The notes below the pieces were generated by a model. It was not told the origin of the DNA, did no database searches, and was given only the letters and a program-made list of their open reading frames with translations. Made by a program: the position numbers and the translations under genes. 64,000 nt of DNA from Voacanga thouarsii (Eukaryota; Streptophyta; Magnoliopsida; Gentianales; Apocynaceae). Each line of letters begins with the position of its first letter. The first letter of the stretch is position 1. Shown piece after piece: positions 46,957 through 61,410 of this stretch. Location: the NCBI GenBank assembly GCA_026120185.1, contig JANUWF010001179.1:1591501-1655500 (forward strand). The letters are read 5' to 3'.

Positions 46957-49900
46957 TGTGAAACCCCAGTTGAAACCAACCTTAGAGTAAGGGGGTTGTG
47001 ATGGATATCATATTTTATTGCATGTTTAAAGATATTTTCATATGATTTTATGTGCTTTGGATTTGTGATTTGTAGCTTAGAAGGCTTAATTGTGTTTATT
47101 GAGTAAGAAGGGCAAAATGGCAATTTTGGTTGAGGTGAAAATAGGGAGGTAGCTTGAGCATTAAATAGGAAAAATATTTTGGAGAGAAAATAAGAACTAG
47201 AGTTGTTGTGGTGTAGTGGTTAGAGCTTTGGAATTAATTCTTGAGGTCTTGTATTCGAATTCCATCATTTGAGTTTTTGCATGATTGAATTTTATTTTTG
47301 TTTAGGGAGGATATTTCGGACTTGTATGCTTTAGGGAAGAGTAGAGGGTTGTCCAAGGAGAGACATGATAGGAGTATCCTAATCCTACTCTTGTGCCTTA
47401 CAAAAATTTCTAAGGGAATTCACACCCTTCTTGATCCTTAGTTTTTCTTACTTCTCAATTCATTAAGTTGTTCAAATTCAAGCTAATTTTATTCCAGAAA
47501 AATTTCAGCAAAGTGTTGTTGCTTTGAGGTTCAAAATGTCTAAGTGTAAGACATCTTATAGACTGAAAATGGGTAGGAGTTGGGGAAGGTTCCCCAGAGA
47601 ATTAATCTCCATGGTTGAACCTTCAAAACTTCACCCTAGCTATGTTCATTTTCTTCAAGAAGTAATCTAGAATTTTTTCAGCTTCTTGTGCATTCAAAGT
47701 GTTAAAATTTTTAGCCATCATTCCCTCCCAAATTCTGCCAGAAAAATAGCCCTCTTGTCCAGCTTAAAGTCTGAAATTTTATGGCCAAAATCGGATTGCA
47801 CAAATGCTGTGCAAACCAGAAAATTTTCTGGGCAAATTCGCAGCTTTGGTGAGCCTAAACAAAGCTGTTTTCTTCCAATTTTCACCTAGCATCTTAGCCA
47901 CGTTTTTCTTCCATAAAGAAGGCTGGAAACCAGCCTTGAAAGACCTATGAATACCCCTTCAAATCTTCTGCAAGTTGGTTGGAAAATGGTAGCAAAAGCT
48001 ACCCAGAAATTTCCAGCAACTACGAAAAACCTGTACATGAATTTTTCTAGCTTTCTTCCTTCTCCAGCCCTGACCGAAACTTCGGCACTTTTCTGTTCAA
48101 ACTTCTCTTGAATAGCCATGAATTGAGCTCCATTATCGTCCCCAACCTTCTGCTCGAAAAACCTGTCCATGGCTACCCTAAAATATCTCCAACAATTACT
48201 CTAATCAAGCCATTGATTGAAGACCAAAATTTCAACAAATATGTTTAGTAAACTTCCATAAAATATCCTTTATACAACCGGACATTCCTTCACCATTGTA
48301 CTCCCTCTTTTTGGCCACCATTAAGCCCCTTCAAATAGCTTCCATCCAGCAAAAACTCTGATCAAACCAGCCGGCCATTAGAGCTTCCAAAAGGTCTCCT
48401 CCATTGAAGATCTTCTTACCATATTTTGTTTCCAAAATTGATTCCCTAAAATATTCTTTTAGGATTTCATACAACCAGCCTTTCCTTTTCCTCTCAAACT
48501 AGAAAATTCAATTACCAAAACCTCTCAAATAATTTGGCCACTCCCTCCTACACAGAATTTCAGCCAGCCTCTCCCTATTCTCTCCATTCTCTTCAACTTT
48601 CAAGAACACCAAGAACACCTACTCACCTTCTCTCACCTAAGGCCACCAAAACCACTTCAATCTTCTCAAAAGAAATTCCAGATTGCACCTACTCACTTTT
48701 GGGAATTCATTCATCCCACTTTTAACATCAAACTCCAAAATCCAATTCTCTCTTTTTGATCGAAAACTAGTATTTTTTGTGAAGGCTCAAGAACACCTTC
48801 AAGGTAAGCATGTTCAATCAACTTCATCTTCACTCATCTTCAACCTCTAATGAATATATATGTGTATAATCATACTAATGGACTCTGTTTCTCTCTCTCT
48901 CTTTCTCTCTCTCTTGGCCGAATAGTGACTTCAACCATGGTCATGATTTCTTCATCTCTCTTGGGTGGATCTAGTCTCCTAGGACTTAGGATCCATTCGA
49001 AACCACTCCAAGGTACTCATCAACCAAGTAAGCCTCTTCAACCCTCTCTTTAAATTCTAGATTCATGTCTCTAGGTTGATATTGGAAGGAGATGCATTAT
49101 GATTGGGGCTTGAGCATCTGTTGTTGTGATGAGTTGAGATTAAAGCATGAATAAATGTATGTATATGATGGAGATGGGATTTATACATGAGTTGATTGTC
49201 TTGGTTGATTGTATGGCATTTTTAGGGTTTAATGCATGTCTCCATGTCATGAGTGGTATATGTGATCAAGCATGTTAGAGATTATGTCGCTTTTGGTGAA
49301 TAGGATTTATGCTCATTGTTAAAGCCATGATCATGTTTATGCTAGGAGAGGTTGGATCATGTTTTGGTAAATTTAGATCTATCCCTTTATTCATGATTTG
49401 ATGAATTGGAGTGGAGTATATGTTCATGATTGTGGTTAGCAATGGAAATATGATCGTGACCTAGTTGTCCCTAAGCTAATTTTATTTCTTCAATAAAATG
49501 ATTAATGCTATAATTCTTTCTAGTAAATTTCGAAAACCCTAGAATGGGTAGATTTGGACTATTATATATAAAATAAGGATATTTTAGTCAAATAAATAAT
49601 ATCTTTTATTATAGAGATAAAACCTATTTAGATATTATGTAAAATAATAATATCAAATGAAGCCTTTTTATATAAATAATCATGATAAGATAAATAATAA
49701 TTTTGTAAGTCTTATATTCATAAATATCATTAAAATTTATTATCTTTCAATTATTATCTTTTAATCAAAACCTATAAAAATTTACTTGCAATTAATTTTT
49801 GTTATTAATTATTTTCTAACAATTAATTAGTAATAAATCATTATTTTACATAATACCTCATAGGACTCTTCATCAAATAAATTCTAATTTATTCTTAGCA

Positions 49901-51222
49901 AGATTTAAACCTTTAACTTATTAATACCTATTTCCCAAAACCATAATTATTTTAATATCAAACTAGACTTAGTTTATAAGCCCTTTTATTTATTATCTGG
50001 CCTTAAAGCTTGGGACACTAGGATCTTGGTTGAAGTAAGTTGAGCTAGTTTTATTTGTGAAAATGGATTTTTGCTTGAGTTTAATTATGACTTGTATTTA
50101 CCCTAGGCAGGGTTAGGTTCGCTATTGAAGACCTTTATTTTATCTCAAACTAAGGATTAGGTAAGCTCCTGCATTAAACCTGATTAATGCAAAATGGTTC
50201 TATGGCAAGCTAATTGTGAAGTGCATGGTCACTCATTTCTGTAAAGGCGATTGAGGATTGTCTCCTTTCTCATTTCAATCAACCAAATTATTTGAAAATC
50301 AATAAGCAGATTTGCTCAAACTCTAAACTTTTTCTAAAACTAGTTTTGTCTCAAACTTTGGAAATCCTTAATTGCCATTTTTAAGTGGAGCTATGGTTAT
50401 TTCATTTTTTCCCGAGTGGGATAAATTACGTTGGGTACTCAATAAGGGTTGACTGCTAGGACTAGTCTTTGAAGGGTTAGGGCAAGTCTCTCCGTAGGTG
50501 GCCACCTCTGAGGGGTAAGTCCTTCCCGGATAAGATGTCAGTCCAATAGGTCGTGCCGGTCCGTGCTAGAGGTTTTCAGTCAAGTGGACTATGTGTTGTT
50601 GGAATAAACAACCGGTTTTGTTTGGGTATAGAGAAGGAGGTGTATCTTGCCTGGTAGGCCGATCACCTACTTTTTGTCAGTCTGTACAAAGTGTGACATT
50701 TTGACCGTTGTATGGTTATGAGGCCCAACGTGTGGTAACCCATGACCACCTTTTTGAGTGGTTTATTTTATTGAACATGTATAGTTTGAAAAGCCAAAAT
50801 ACCACTCTTGATTTTGACTATTGTTTATTGCTTGCCGGTATTTCTCTTATGAAAATTTTACAGTTTGCATTCATGAACTGTTTTCACTGGACATTCAAAG
50901 CACACACGGACTTACTGAGATTTTTATCTCATCACCCTTTTTACCATGATTTTAGGTCGATCCTGCTGTGGGAATGAGTAGCTAGTTGTTGCCTGCCTTG
51001 GAAGATTTTTTGATATTTATTTTTATGTAATGCTTTCGGAGTTGAAAGTGAACAATTTCTATTTTGGATTTAATTTGAATTCTTGGATTGTAATAAGTTT
51101 TAATTTTGAAGTATTGTTTTTATTCTATTATTTTAATTGTGTGGCCTAGTTATAAAGACCTCTTGTCCTTTGGACGGGGTAACATCCCCGGCCCTATCGG
51201 GCCTAAGTAGAGGGGTGTTACA
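46957..51222 (+). repeat. E2 3' LTR
   Basis: 4266 bp from TGTGAAACCCC to GGGGTGTTACA, uninterrupted. It carries the tRNA-like segment (47204-47265), a degenerate CT run (48888-48915), the CTTGCCTGGTAGGCCGATCA block (about 50648) and TTATAAAGACC near 51150. Confidence 0.92.
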
Positions 51223-51980
51223 GCAGCATACCAAGTTCACCACAGAACACTAAATCTTTTACTTGTTATCGTAAGCCAAGGGGTCCCAATCCTGATATCA
51301 ATCACCATCGAGATAGCAAGAGTTGAACAATGCCAGGTGTCCAGCCCAGCCCGTGAACAACCCAAATCAAAATGCACATAAGGCACGGCAATCGCCAGGC
51401 ACTAGACGGCTAACTAGGACGACTCATCTCAATGTCCGGTCACCCCGTTTGGAGTAAGACAATCCCTAGAACTAGGCCAGGTTACTAGGGTCGTCTAACT
51501 CTAATGTAGGCTAGTACAGAGATCAAAGTCCTCGCTAAGTACTCAACGTTACCAATACTAACCCTTTCTGACTGATTAGGCCAAAGGGTTTTCTAATCCC
51601 GCAAGATTTTCAAAACAAACATTTTTTGGACAAAAAAATATTTCCAAAATTTGATCCCACTGACTCGCCAGTCAAATCATAATTCCCATAGGCTCTGCAA
51701 GGCCAATCAATTCATTCCATAGGCACATCAGGCCAATAAAATAATTTTCGGGATCAAAATGTTGTTTTCCAAAAGTCAATCTCATCACGAGAGATCATTT
51801 TCCAAAACCATGTCAAAACAGGATAAAGAGTTCTTTTCACACATCAAAACAAGTTTCTAAGAGTATTCGGGTCATTTTGTTCGTACTCGATCACAAAAGT
51901 TATTTCCAAGGGCATTCGAGTCATTTTACCCATGCTCGGTTCCAAAAGACTTTTCGAGGGTATTTGGGTCATCTTACACT

Positions 51981-54920
51981 TGTGAAACCCCAGTCGAAAC
52001 CAACCTTAGAGTAAGGGGGGTTTGGTTGCATAGCATATTTATTTGCATGTTTAAATATATTTTTGTATGATTGTATGTGCTTTGGATTTGTGTTTTATAG
52101 TCTTGAGAGCTTGATTATGTTTATTGAGTAAGAAGGGCAAAATGGTCATTTTTGCTTGAGGTGAAAATAAAGAGATAGCTTGAGGATTAAATAGGAAAAA
52201 TATTTGGGAGAGAAAATAAGAACAAGAGTTGTTATGGTTTAGTGGTTAGAGCTTTGGAATTAATTATTGAGGTCTTGGGTTCAAATTTCATCATGGGAGC
52301 TTTATAATGATTAAATTTTATTTTGCTTGGGAAGTGAGATTTTCGGTCTTATGTGCTTTGGAATAGGGTAGGGATGTTGTCCTAGGAGAGACATGATAGG
52401 AGTATCCTCATCCTACTCTTTTACCCTATACAAAATTCCTAAGAGGAATTCATTTTCTCTTGATCTTTAATTTTTCCTACTTCTCAAGTCATTAGTTTGA
52501 TTAAATTGTTCTAGCCATTTTCTTTCCAGAAATTCCAGTGAAGTGTTGTGGCTTTGTAGAATCAAAATGTCTTAGTGAAAGACATCCTATGGTCTGAAAA
52601 TTGTGGAGGAGATGTGAAAGATTCCAAGAGGATAAATCCCTCTAGTGAATTTCCTAAAAATCCACTCTAGCTAGGTTCATTTTCCTTCATGGAATGAGCT
52701 GAAATTTTCCAGCTTCTTGTGCCTTTAAAGTGTCGAGGTTCTTAGCTAATATTCCCTCCCAAATGCTGCCAGAAAAATGGTCTTTTAGATCAGCTTGCAA
52801 TATGAATTTCTTTGGCCATTTTCGGACTGCTCAAAGATGGAGCAAAACCAGGAAAAAACTCCTGTGCAAATCGCAGCTTTGAGAGTCTAAAACCAAGCTA
52901 TTTTCTTTCAGATTTTGTTCAGCACATTAGCCATGTTTTTTCTCCATGAAGAAGGCTGGAAACCAGCCTTGAAAGCCGCTGAAATTCCCCTTCAAACTCT
53001 CTGCAAGCTTAGAGTAAGGGGGGTTTGGTTGCATAGCATATTTATTTGCATGTTTAAATATATATTTTGTATGATTGTATGTGCTTTGGATTTGTGTTTT
53101 ATAGTCTTGAGAGCTTGATTATGTTTATTGAGTAAGAAGGGCAAAATGGTCATTTTTGCTTGAGGTGAAAATAAAGAGATAGCTTGAGGATTAAATAGGA
53201 AAAATATTTGGGAGAGAAAATAAGAACAAGAGTTGTTATGGTTTAGTGGTTAGAGCTTTGAAATTAATTATTGAGGTCTTGGGTTCAAATTTCATCATGG
53301 GAGCTTTATAATGATTAAATTTTATTTTGCTTGGGAAGTGAGATTTTTGGTCTTATGTGCTTTGGAATAGGGTAGGGATGTTGTCCTAGGAGAGACATGA
53401 TAGGAGTATCCTCATCCTACTCTTTTACCCTATACAAAATTCCTAAGGGGAATTCATTTTCTCTTGATCTTTAATTTTTCCTACTTCTCAAGTCATTAGT
53501 TTGATTAAATTGTTCTGCCATTTTCTTTCCAGAAATTCCAGTGAAGTGTTGTGGCTTTGTAGAATCAAAATGTCTTAGTGAAAGACATCCTATGGTCTGA
53601 AAATTGTGGAGGAGATGTGAAAGATTCCAAGAGGATAAATCCCTCTAGTGAATTTCCTAAAAATCCACTCTAGCTAGGTTCATTTTCCTTCATGGAATGA
53701 GCTGAAATTTTCCAGCTTCTTGTGCCTTTAAAGTGTCGAGGTTCTTAGCTAATATTCCCTCCCAAATGCTGCCAGAAAAATGGCCTTTTAGATCAGCTTG
53801 CAATATGAATTTCTTTGGCCATTTTCGGACTGCTCAAAGATGGAGCAAAACCAGGAAAAAACTCCTGTGCAAATCGCAGCTTTGAGAGTCTAAAACCAAG
53901 CTGTTTTCTTTCAGATTTTGTTCAGCACCTTAGCCATGTTTTTTCTCCATGAAGAAGGCTGGAAACCAGCCTTGAAAACCGCTGAATTCCCCTTCAAACT
54001 CTCTGCAAGCTGGCTGGAAAATGGCAGCCGAAAACTGCCCAGGAAAAATTCTAGCTTGCGAAAAACTGTGCAGGATTTTGTCCAGCTTTGTTTCCTAATT
54101 CTCTTCCAGTCAAAACACCATCCTTGTTCTGCATAAACTCCCCTTAAACCTTCAATAACTGAGCTCCATTATCTTCCTTAAGCCTCTGCACAAAATTCAG
54201 ACATGGCTACCCAAAAATCTCTCCAACAAATCCCTGCAATTATGCTTGATTGATTACCAAAATTCCAGCCATCTTTGTTTAGCAACCTTCCATAAAGTAA
54301 CCCTCAAATAACCAGACTTTTTCTTCACCATTATGAACCTTATTTTCGGTCACCATAAGCCTTCTTAATCCAGCTTTCATTCCACCAAAATTCTACTCAA
54401 AACAGTCGGCCATGGCAGACTTCCAAAGCTCTCCAATAATCAAGATATTCTAGAATATTTAGTTTCTAAATTTGCTTCCTAAAAATATTCTTCAAGGATT
54501 TTAACAACTAGCCTTTCCTTTTTCCTTCCAAACCAGAAAATCATCTTCCTAAACCCTACAAACAATTCGGCAGCCCTAATCTCTTCAGAATTTCGGCAAC
54601 CTCCATCCAAGAACTCTCTATTCTCTTCAACCTTCAAGAACACATAGTACACCAAGAACACCTACTCCTGCCTTTCACCTAATATCACTCCAAATCACTT
54701 CAAACCACCTCTAAAAATTTCAGATTTCATCTACTCATTGCTGTGAGTCCATCTGTACCATTCCTAACATCAAACTCCAATATCCAACTTGCTAGTTTGG
54801 ATAAAAAACCAGAAATTTTGAGAAGGCTCAAGAACACCTTCAAGGTAGGTTTGTTCTTGCAACTTCATCTTCTCCAAACTTGATCTCTAGTGAAAATATA
54901 TATGAATAAACATGCTAATG

Positions 54921-54969
<49 letters not shown>

Positions 54970-57370
54970 GGTCGAATCTCTCTCCTCTTGGCCGGATGGC
55001 TTCTACTCCCATGGCCATGCTTTCTCCATCTTCCTTGGACGAATTTAGGCATCTAGGAGTTGAGATCCATTCAAAACTCCTTCAAGTTATTCATCAATCA
55101 AGTAAGTCCCTTCAACCCTTCTTTTAAACTCTAGATTCATGTCTCTAGGGTGATGTTGATAGAAGGTGGATTGTGGATAGGATTTGAGTATATATTGTTG
55201 AGGTTGAAGCATGAATGTATGTATGAATATGAAGGAGATGAGATTTATGCATGGATGGATTATCTTAGTTGATTATATGATGATTTGAGGTTTAATGCAT
55301 GTCTCCATGTCATAGGTAGTATTTGTGATGAAGTATGCTAGAGATTATGTCACCTTTGGTGAATAGGATTTATATTCATGTTGGATTATTGAAGCCATGA
55401 TCATATTTATGCTAGCAAGGGTTAGATCATGTTTTGATAAATTGAGATCTATGCTTGTATGCATGATTTGGATGATTTGATGAATTGAAGGGTTGTATAT
55501 GTTTATGATTGTGGTTCGCTATAGGAATATGATCATGATCTAGTTGTCCCTAAACTAATTTTTATTTCATTAATAAAATATTTAATAATATGATTTTTCT
55601 AGTAAATTTTGAAAACCCTAGGAAAATGTGGATTTGGTCTTTATATAAAATAGTGATATTTTAGTCAAATAAATGATAACTTTTTTTAAAGAAATAAAAT
55701 ATATAGATTTTTATATAAAATAAAATATATAGGAAATAATAATAAAGCCTTTTATATAAATATTCACAATAGGTAAAGTATTAATTTTGTAAATCTTATA
55801 TTCATAAATACTATTAAAATTTATTTATTATCTTTTAATAAAAACCTATTAAAATTTACTTACAAACAATTTTAGTTACCAATTATTTTTTTTATCAAAT
55901 AATTATTAATAGGTTATTATTTACCTAATACCACCTAGGACCCTTTTTCAAATAAACCATTTATTTTAGCAAGATTTAAACCTTCAACTTTTTGTACCTA
56001 TTTCCCAAACTCTAGTTATTTTAATATCAAACTATATTTATTTTATAAACCCTTTTATTTATTATCGAGCCTTAAAGCTTGGGACACTAGGGATATGATT
56101 GTAGTAAGTTGAGTTAGTTTTATTTGAGAAAGTGAGTCTTTAGCTTGAGTTTGATTGTGGTTTTTTTTTATCCCATGCGGGGTTAGGTCAGCTGTTGGAG
56201 ACCTTTGTGTGAGCAAGGATTAGGTAAGCTCCTGCATAAAACCTGTTTGATGAAAAATGATTTTTTTTTATGGCAAGCCAAATGTAGAGTGCATGGTCAC
56301 TCATTTCTGTAAAGGCAATTGAGGATTATTTCCATTCTCATTTTGAACAAATAAATTATTTGTAAATCAAGGGGCGGTTTTACTCAAAACCTAAAATTCC
56401 TTCTAAAACCAGTTTTGCCCCAAACTTTGGAAAACCTTAATTGCCATTTTCAAGTGGAACTATGTTTTGTTCATTTTTCCCAAGTGGGATACGTTACGTT
56501 GAGTACTCAATAAAGGTAGGCTAGTAATACTAGTTTTGAAGAGTAAGAGTGAGTCTTCTGGCAGGAGGCCTCCTCTAGAAGATAAACTCAACTTAGAGAA
56601 ACGTCAGTACTACTTAGTCATACCGGTCTGAGCTAGCAGTTTGTTTTTCAGTCAAGTGACTGTGTTTTGCCGGAATAGACATCCGGTTGTTGTTTGGGTA
56701 TAGAGAATGAGAAGTATCTTGCCCGGTAGGCCGATCACCTACCTTTTGTCAGTCTGCAAAAAGTGTGGCATTCTGACTGGCAGTATGCACAAAGTGTGGC
56801 ATACTGACCACCGGTTATGGTGCCCAACGTGTGGTAACCCATAATCCTTTCTTTCGAGTGGTTGATCTTATAAATTATGTATGGCTAGAAAAGCTAAAAA
56901 CACCACTCTTGCTTTTGACTAATGTTTATTGCTTGCCAATATTTCTCTTATAAAGGTTTTATACTCTGCATCCATGAACCGTTTTCACTGAACACCCAAA
57001 GCACACACAGACTTACTGAGATTTCTGTCTCATCACCTTTTTACCATGATTTCAGGTCGATCCTGCTGTGGGAATAAGTAGCTAGTGTTATCTGCCTTGG
57101 AAGAGAATGTTGCCTTTTATTTTTTTTATTTTTTATTTTTTTGTATTGCTTTGGGGAGTTGAGAGTTGATGATTTTATTTATGGATTTGTTTTTCTTTTG
57201 GGAATTCATAGTTTTATTCATGGATTTATTGTTAGGTTGTAATAAATTTTAAGTTAAATTATTATTTTTATTCCGCTATTTTAATTGTGTGACCTAGTTA
57301 TAAAGACCTCTTGTCCTTTGGACGGGGCGACATCCCCGGCCCCGGCGGACCTAGGTAGCGGGGTGTTACA
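51981..57370 (+). mobile_element. Gypsy solo LTR (E) with a 1-kb internal tandem duplication
   Basis: Begins TGTGAAACCCCAGTC and ends CGGGGTGTTACA, flanked by matching ACACT (51976-51980 and 57371-57375). It is the same family as the E1 and E2 LTRs and has no interior. The total is 5390 bp; without the 1003-bp duplication it would be about 4.39 kb, the family size. A CT run is at 54922-54967 and the conserved GC-richer block lies near 56715. Confidence 0.92.
52005..54009 (+). repeat. Tandem duplication, about 1003 bp, inside LTR E
   Basis: CTTAGAGTAAGG at 52005 recurs at 53008, and CTCTCTGCAAG precedes both the start of the second copy and the end of the second copy (about 54009). The two copies differ by only a handful of bases, so the duplication is recent. 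It doubles the tRNA-like segment (52230 and 53233). Confidence 0.93.
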
Positions 57371-60300
57371 ACACTTTCTTGATTTGAAAAGTATTCACAA
57401 GAGTTCCAATAAGGATATTTTAGTCATTTACCAAATACCCGATTCCAAAAGTTCTCATAAAATATTCCAATAAGGACATTTAGATCATTTTTCAAATACC
57501 CGATTCCAAAAGGAACTCATTTCAAAAAATCCAGAATTATAATCCCAAAAGATAATTAAATTCAAAGTTTCCAAACACATTTCCATAAAACGTTTCAATA
57601 AGGGCATTTCAGTCAATTTATGAATACCCGATTCCAAAATTTATCATTTTTTGAGAATCCCAAGTATTTAATCCAAAAAAGACTAAATTCACAAAATTCA
57701 TGCTTTAATCATCCATTAAGATTTCCAAACCAATTATGAAGTTTATTCGAGCCTAAAATGGCGCAAAACAATTCTTGCTCAGATAAATCTTAAATATATT
57801 CAGGGATTTTCAAAAGGGTATAAAACATAGCATTTCATGAAAAAGTGAAGCACACTACCTTTCAAAAAGTTTTAGAAATCAAAGGGACTCACCTCATGTC
57901 CTAATTAACTTTTCCCCTGTTCACGGCCGTTCGTCCCCCTGTTTCTACCGTTTTCAACGAACAGTTAGCCGTTTATTGATAAACCTACACCAAACATCGT
58001 TTTCAGGTTAAGTCATGTTCGGTCGAAAAATAGCTGACATGCCTAACAAGTAGCCGACGTCTTACCGGCATTTAGCCAACGGGGCCTATGGTTAGCCGAA
58101 AGTTAAGGAAAATGTTCAACTTTCGTTCACATCATTTTTTCTCCGTTTGTTTGATTCTTTTATTTTTATTTTTCCACATCCTTTATCCCTTCATATATAA
58201 GGGATTCACTTCATATTTCTCATTTATTTCATCCAAAATCACACAATTAATCATCCTTAAGTTCATCCATTTTAGAACTCATTTTTCTAGAACTTCACTG
58301 CTTAACACATGATTTTGTTTTGCACATAACTTTCAATCCACAACTCCGATTTGGCTCTATGATATACCAAAATGACCATAAGATTCTTAAATTTAATTTT
58401 GTGTAAGCTGTTTTTAGAGTCTTAGTTCTCATGACATGCTACAAGGAAAAAACAGTCCCAATAGTTTTGCTTCAATTCTACTATTCATGATTTCCTTTGA
58501 TTTCCTTTATCCCTTAACACCTTGGAAATATTAATTCATTCAATTTTTCTTCAAAACATCTTTAATTCTGTGATTTTAGATTCCAATAGTTTACAAGAGT
58601 CACACTTATTCAACACAATTCACCTTTTCCAATCAAAAGCTAGTATAATCCATTTTTCCCAACCAAGTAACTTCCATTTTTATTCTACTTTGGTCATCAT
58701 CTCCTCAACCGAAAACAACCATTCAAACTTCCATAAATATTCAGTTCTTCTTCACATAAAACACCATCCAAAAATCCCTAGGCTACTAGCACACATATAA
58801 GCATATATAAGGTTCATACACAAAGTTCACAAACCCTAGCTTTTAATCCAAAATCAAGACATAAAAATCATGTTTTCATGTTAAAATTCATATCAACACA
58901 ATCATCATTCACCCATCAACAACTTTAATTCTAGCAAGGTGAGCTTTTACCTTGTATATAAGGCTATTTGAAGTGATTTGCTCCAAGAACTTCTCAAAAC
59001 TCACATACTACACCAAGAACACACACTAGCCTTTTTCTCTCTCTTTCTTAATATCTTTTTCTCTTGTTTTTCTTTCTTCATAGTTGCCAAAATTCAGGCT
59101 ATATAACAGCCTCTTCTCACCACCATTCATCTCTTATTTCTATTAAGTGTGTGGTGGTTATACTTGGGTATGTTCCAATGAAAAATTTACATAATAACCA
59201 CCTATTTTTCCTCCTAAACATTTCCCTTCATTTCTCTTGTATAACTGCCAGTTTCTTGGCCAATTCTCAGCCATTCAATCACCTTCTCATGGCCTATATA
59301 TTAGCCAATCATATTGCACAAGACCTTAATAAAAAATGGCCCATAAGTGATGTGTTATAATCACAAAAATACACATCATTCTTTATTTATTTTGTAATTC
59401 TTTAATTCCATGCATCTTGCATGAATCCTTCATGCAACCTCTCTTAAATTGACACATGTCCATGGGCTACCAATCACAAAATGCCACACACACCGTTTTC
59501 AACCGCAATTTTCTATTTTCTTTAAAAATAACCAAAATCGGGGTTGAAACGGAAAAATATTTTATTTCACCACTCAACTCAAAAAATTTTGTTCAATCCA
59601 TTGATAATATTTAAATTCTTCAATTCATTCTCTATTGGGTTAAATTCATGGTCAAAGTCGCTGTCACGGTCAAAATGACGAAAATGCCCCGATACCCTGG
59701 ATAGCATCATTCATACCAAAACGTGCGTTTCATCGCACTAATCAAATTTTCTTCTTAGCGTACCCTCAAAATATTATTTTATTAATAATAATAGCCTTTC
59801 AAATATTTAGGATACGGGTAGAATAAATTTAATAATTACATTCAAGTCCTGACAAAATATTATTATACCAAAATATTCGTCCCATTACACTGATCATCTT
59901 TTGTTCTGGCCATTGATATAAATTCTCATCCTATTACAAATAATAGCCAATCAAAGATAAAAATGTGGGGTATTACATCACATCCGTGAGTATTGTAATA
60001 CTCAAAGTTATCACGTGGATGCTTGTTATTTGAATAAGTACATTGGATGACCTAACTATGAGATAATCACATGGATAACTATTTAATGTTAACGATAGAA
60101 TCTCGTTATAGCAAATGTGCAAGTATCCTTAGACTTGAGATCTCTAAGGTACTTTGTTTGCTAAATATTGTACTTTAATTCTAATCTTTGGAGTCAGATC
60201 GAGGGTCACCTATAAGATAGATATTGGGTACAATATGAAGTAAATAAAAGTAGTTGAGAGAGTCAATAAAGGATTCACCACTCTTAATAGTAATAACAAA

Positions 60301-61410
60301 TATCTCAAGACCACTTGTAGGAATCATTATTCAAGAAGTCCTTGGCCAAGGCAACTATGTGTTGGAAATAATTTCAATTGATACACATTTTGGGTAATGG
60401 ATTCAAGGAACAAGTACTAAAATATTTGGATTAGAATTAATTAATATTCTGGATAGAGTTGGCACTAATTACATACTCTAAATTGAATGAGATATTGTAT
60501 GGTGAAAGGAGTTTATTGCACTGATGTTTCGCTATTGAAAGGTTCATATCAAACCATTTGACTTTCTGGACATTTGGATGGTCATGATGTATAGCTAGAT
60601 ATTGCTCATGATATGCTAAATATGTATTTATTAATTAAAAAATCAATTTAATCCTAATTAGAATTAATAAATTAATTATAATTATTAAAAGGATTATTAA
60701 TTCTATTATGTTAGAATTAATTCATGTTAACTACCAATTAACTAGAAAACCTAATAGGTCACACACAATAGAGGAATTGGTATTCAAAATATTATAGGGT
60801 TAATTTGTGAAAAGAAGCAATAATTGTGGGTTAGTTATAAAGTGTTATAATTAAAGTGGTGAGATTATAATTGTTGAATCTTTATGGATTCGATTGCAAT
60901 TAAAAGAGCCCAAGCCCATAATTTGGAAAAAGAAGGTTTTGTATGTAAGGCCATGCATGGGAAAAGGCTTCTCTGTATGGCTAGCTTATAAAACGACCAA
61001 GAATTGTTTCTCTGTTGCAATTTTTTTTTTTTTTAGAAGAAATTCTGCCACCTTCAGGAGAACAAATTAGAAAGTCCATTTCTTGTATTGTTTTCTTCTC
61101 TAAAATTGTTAACTCCTAATGCCACTGAATTAAACCTACTAGCATCGGTTCTTAGCACCGGTAGAGTATAATTCCTTGTGTGGACACAATTAGAGAAATT
61201 TCTATACTTAGAATTTTGGTGGCTCGATTTGATCAACTTATGAAGGGATTCACGTGGAGGAATAATTTTAAAACTACGTTATCGAGGTAATGAATTTTTT
61301 CTTTCTCTCTCCTAACCTGTTTAATTACATACGAGTGATCCTTTGTGTGAATTTTGTTTTATTTTTCACTGCGTGTAAACTAATTTGCATGATCGAAATC
61401 CAACATACAA

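Larger units (their letters stand above)
35848..51222 (+). mobile_element. Tekay/Del-like Ty3/gypsy element E2, decayed but complete in layout
   Basis: Direct LTRs (35848-41537 and 46957-51222) flank a 5.4-kb interior, with matching GCAGC outside (35843-35847 and 51223-51227). The first dinucleotide is TA where TG is usual. The 5' LTR carries a nested copia solo LTR; without it the two LTRs are about 4.23 and 4.27 kb. The interior holds primer-binding site, pre-gag ORF, gag, protease, RT, RNase H, integrase, chromodomain and polypurine tract in the order expected of a Tekay-type chromovirus, with many stops. Confidence 0.93.
35082..59977 (-). mobile_element. Reverse gypsy solo LTR (C), split by E2 and LTR E
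   Basis: It begins TGTAACACCCC and ends GTGGGGTATTACA on the plus strand, flanked by matching TCACA (35077-35081 and 59978-59982). After removing the nested elements the pieces 35082-35847, 51228-51980 and 57376-59977 add to about 4.1 kb, the LTR size of the other gypsy family here. Only its 3'-terminal part (GTCTTTATAA and TAACACCCC, reversed) is clearly similar to that family, so it is a related but different one. It contains an (AT)n run at about 35187-35218. No coding sequence was recognised. Confidence 0.82.
34771..61405 (+). mobile_element. Ty1/copia solo LTR (B), split by LTR C
   Basis: It begins TGTTAGGACTTTGCCCTAGA and ends AAATCCAACA, flanked by matching TACAA (34766-34770 and 61406-61410). 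The two pieces (34771-35081 and 59983-61405) total about 1.7 kb. No gag or pol accompanies it, hence a solo LTR. The start resembles the TATGCCCTAGAG-type LTR start of Angela-like copia elements and of LTR D here. Confidence 0.85.

Noticed and set aside
57285..59360. Several 60-98-codon frames in 57285-59360
   Set aside because: They fall in LTR E/C sequence, are Phe/Ile/Ser-rich by base composition, and match no family I know.
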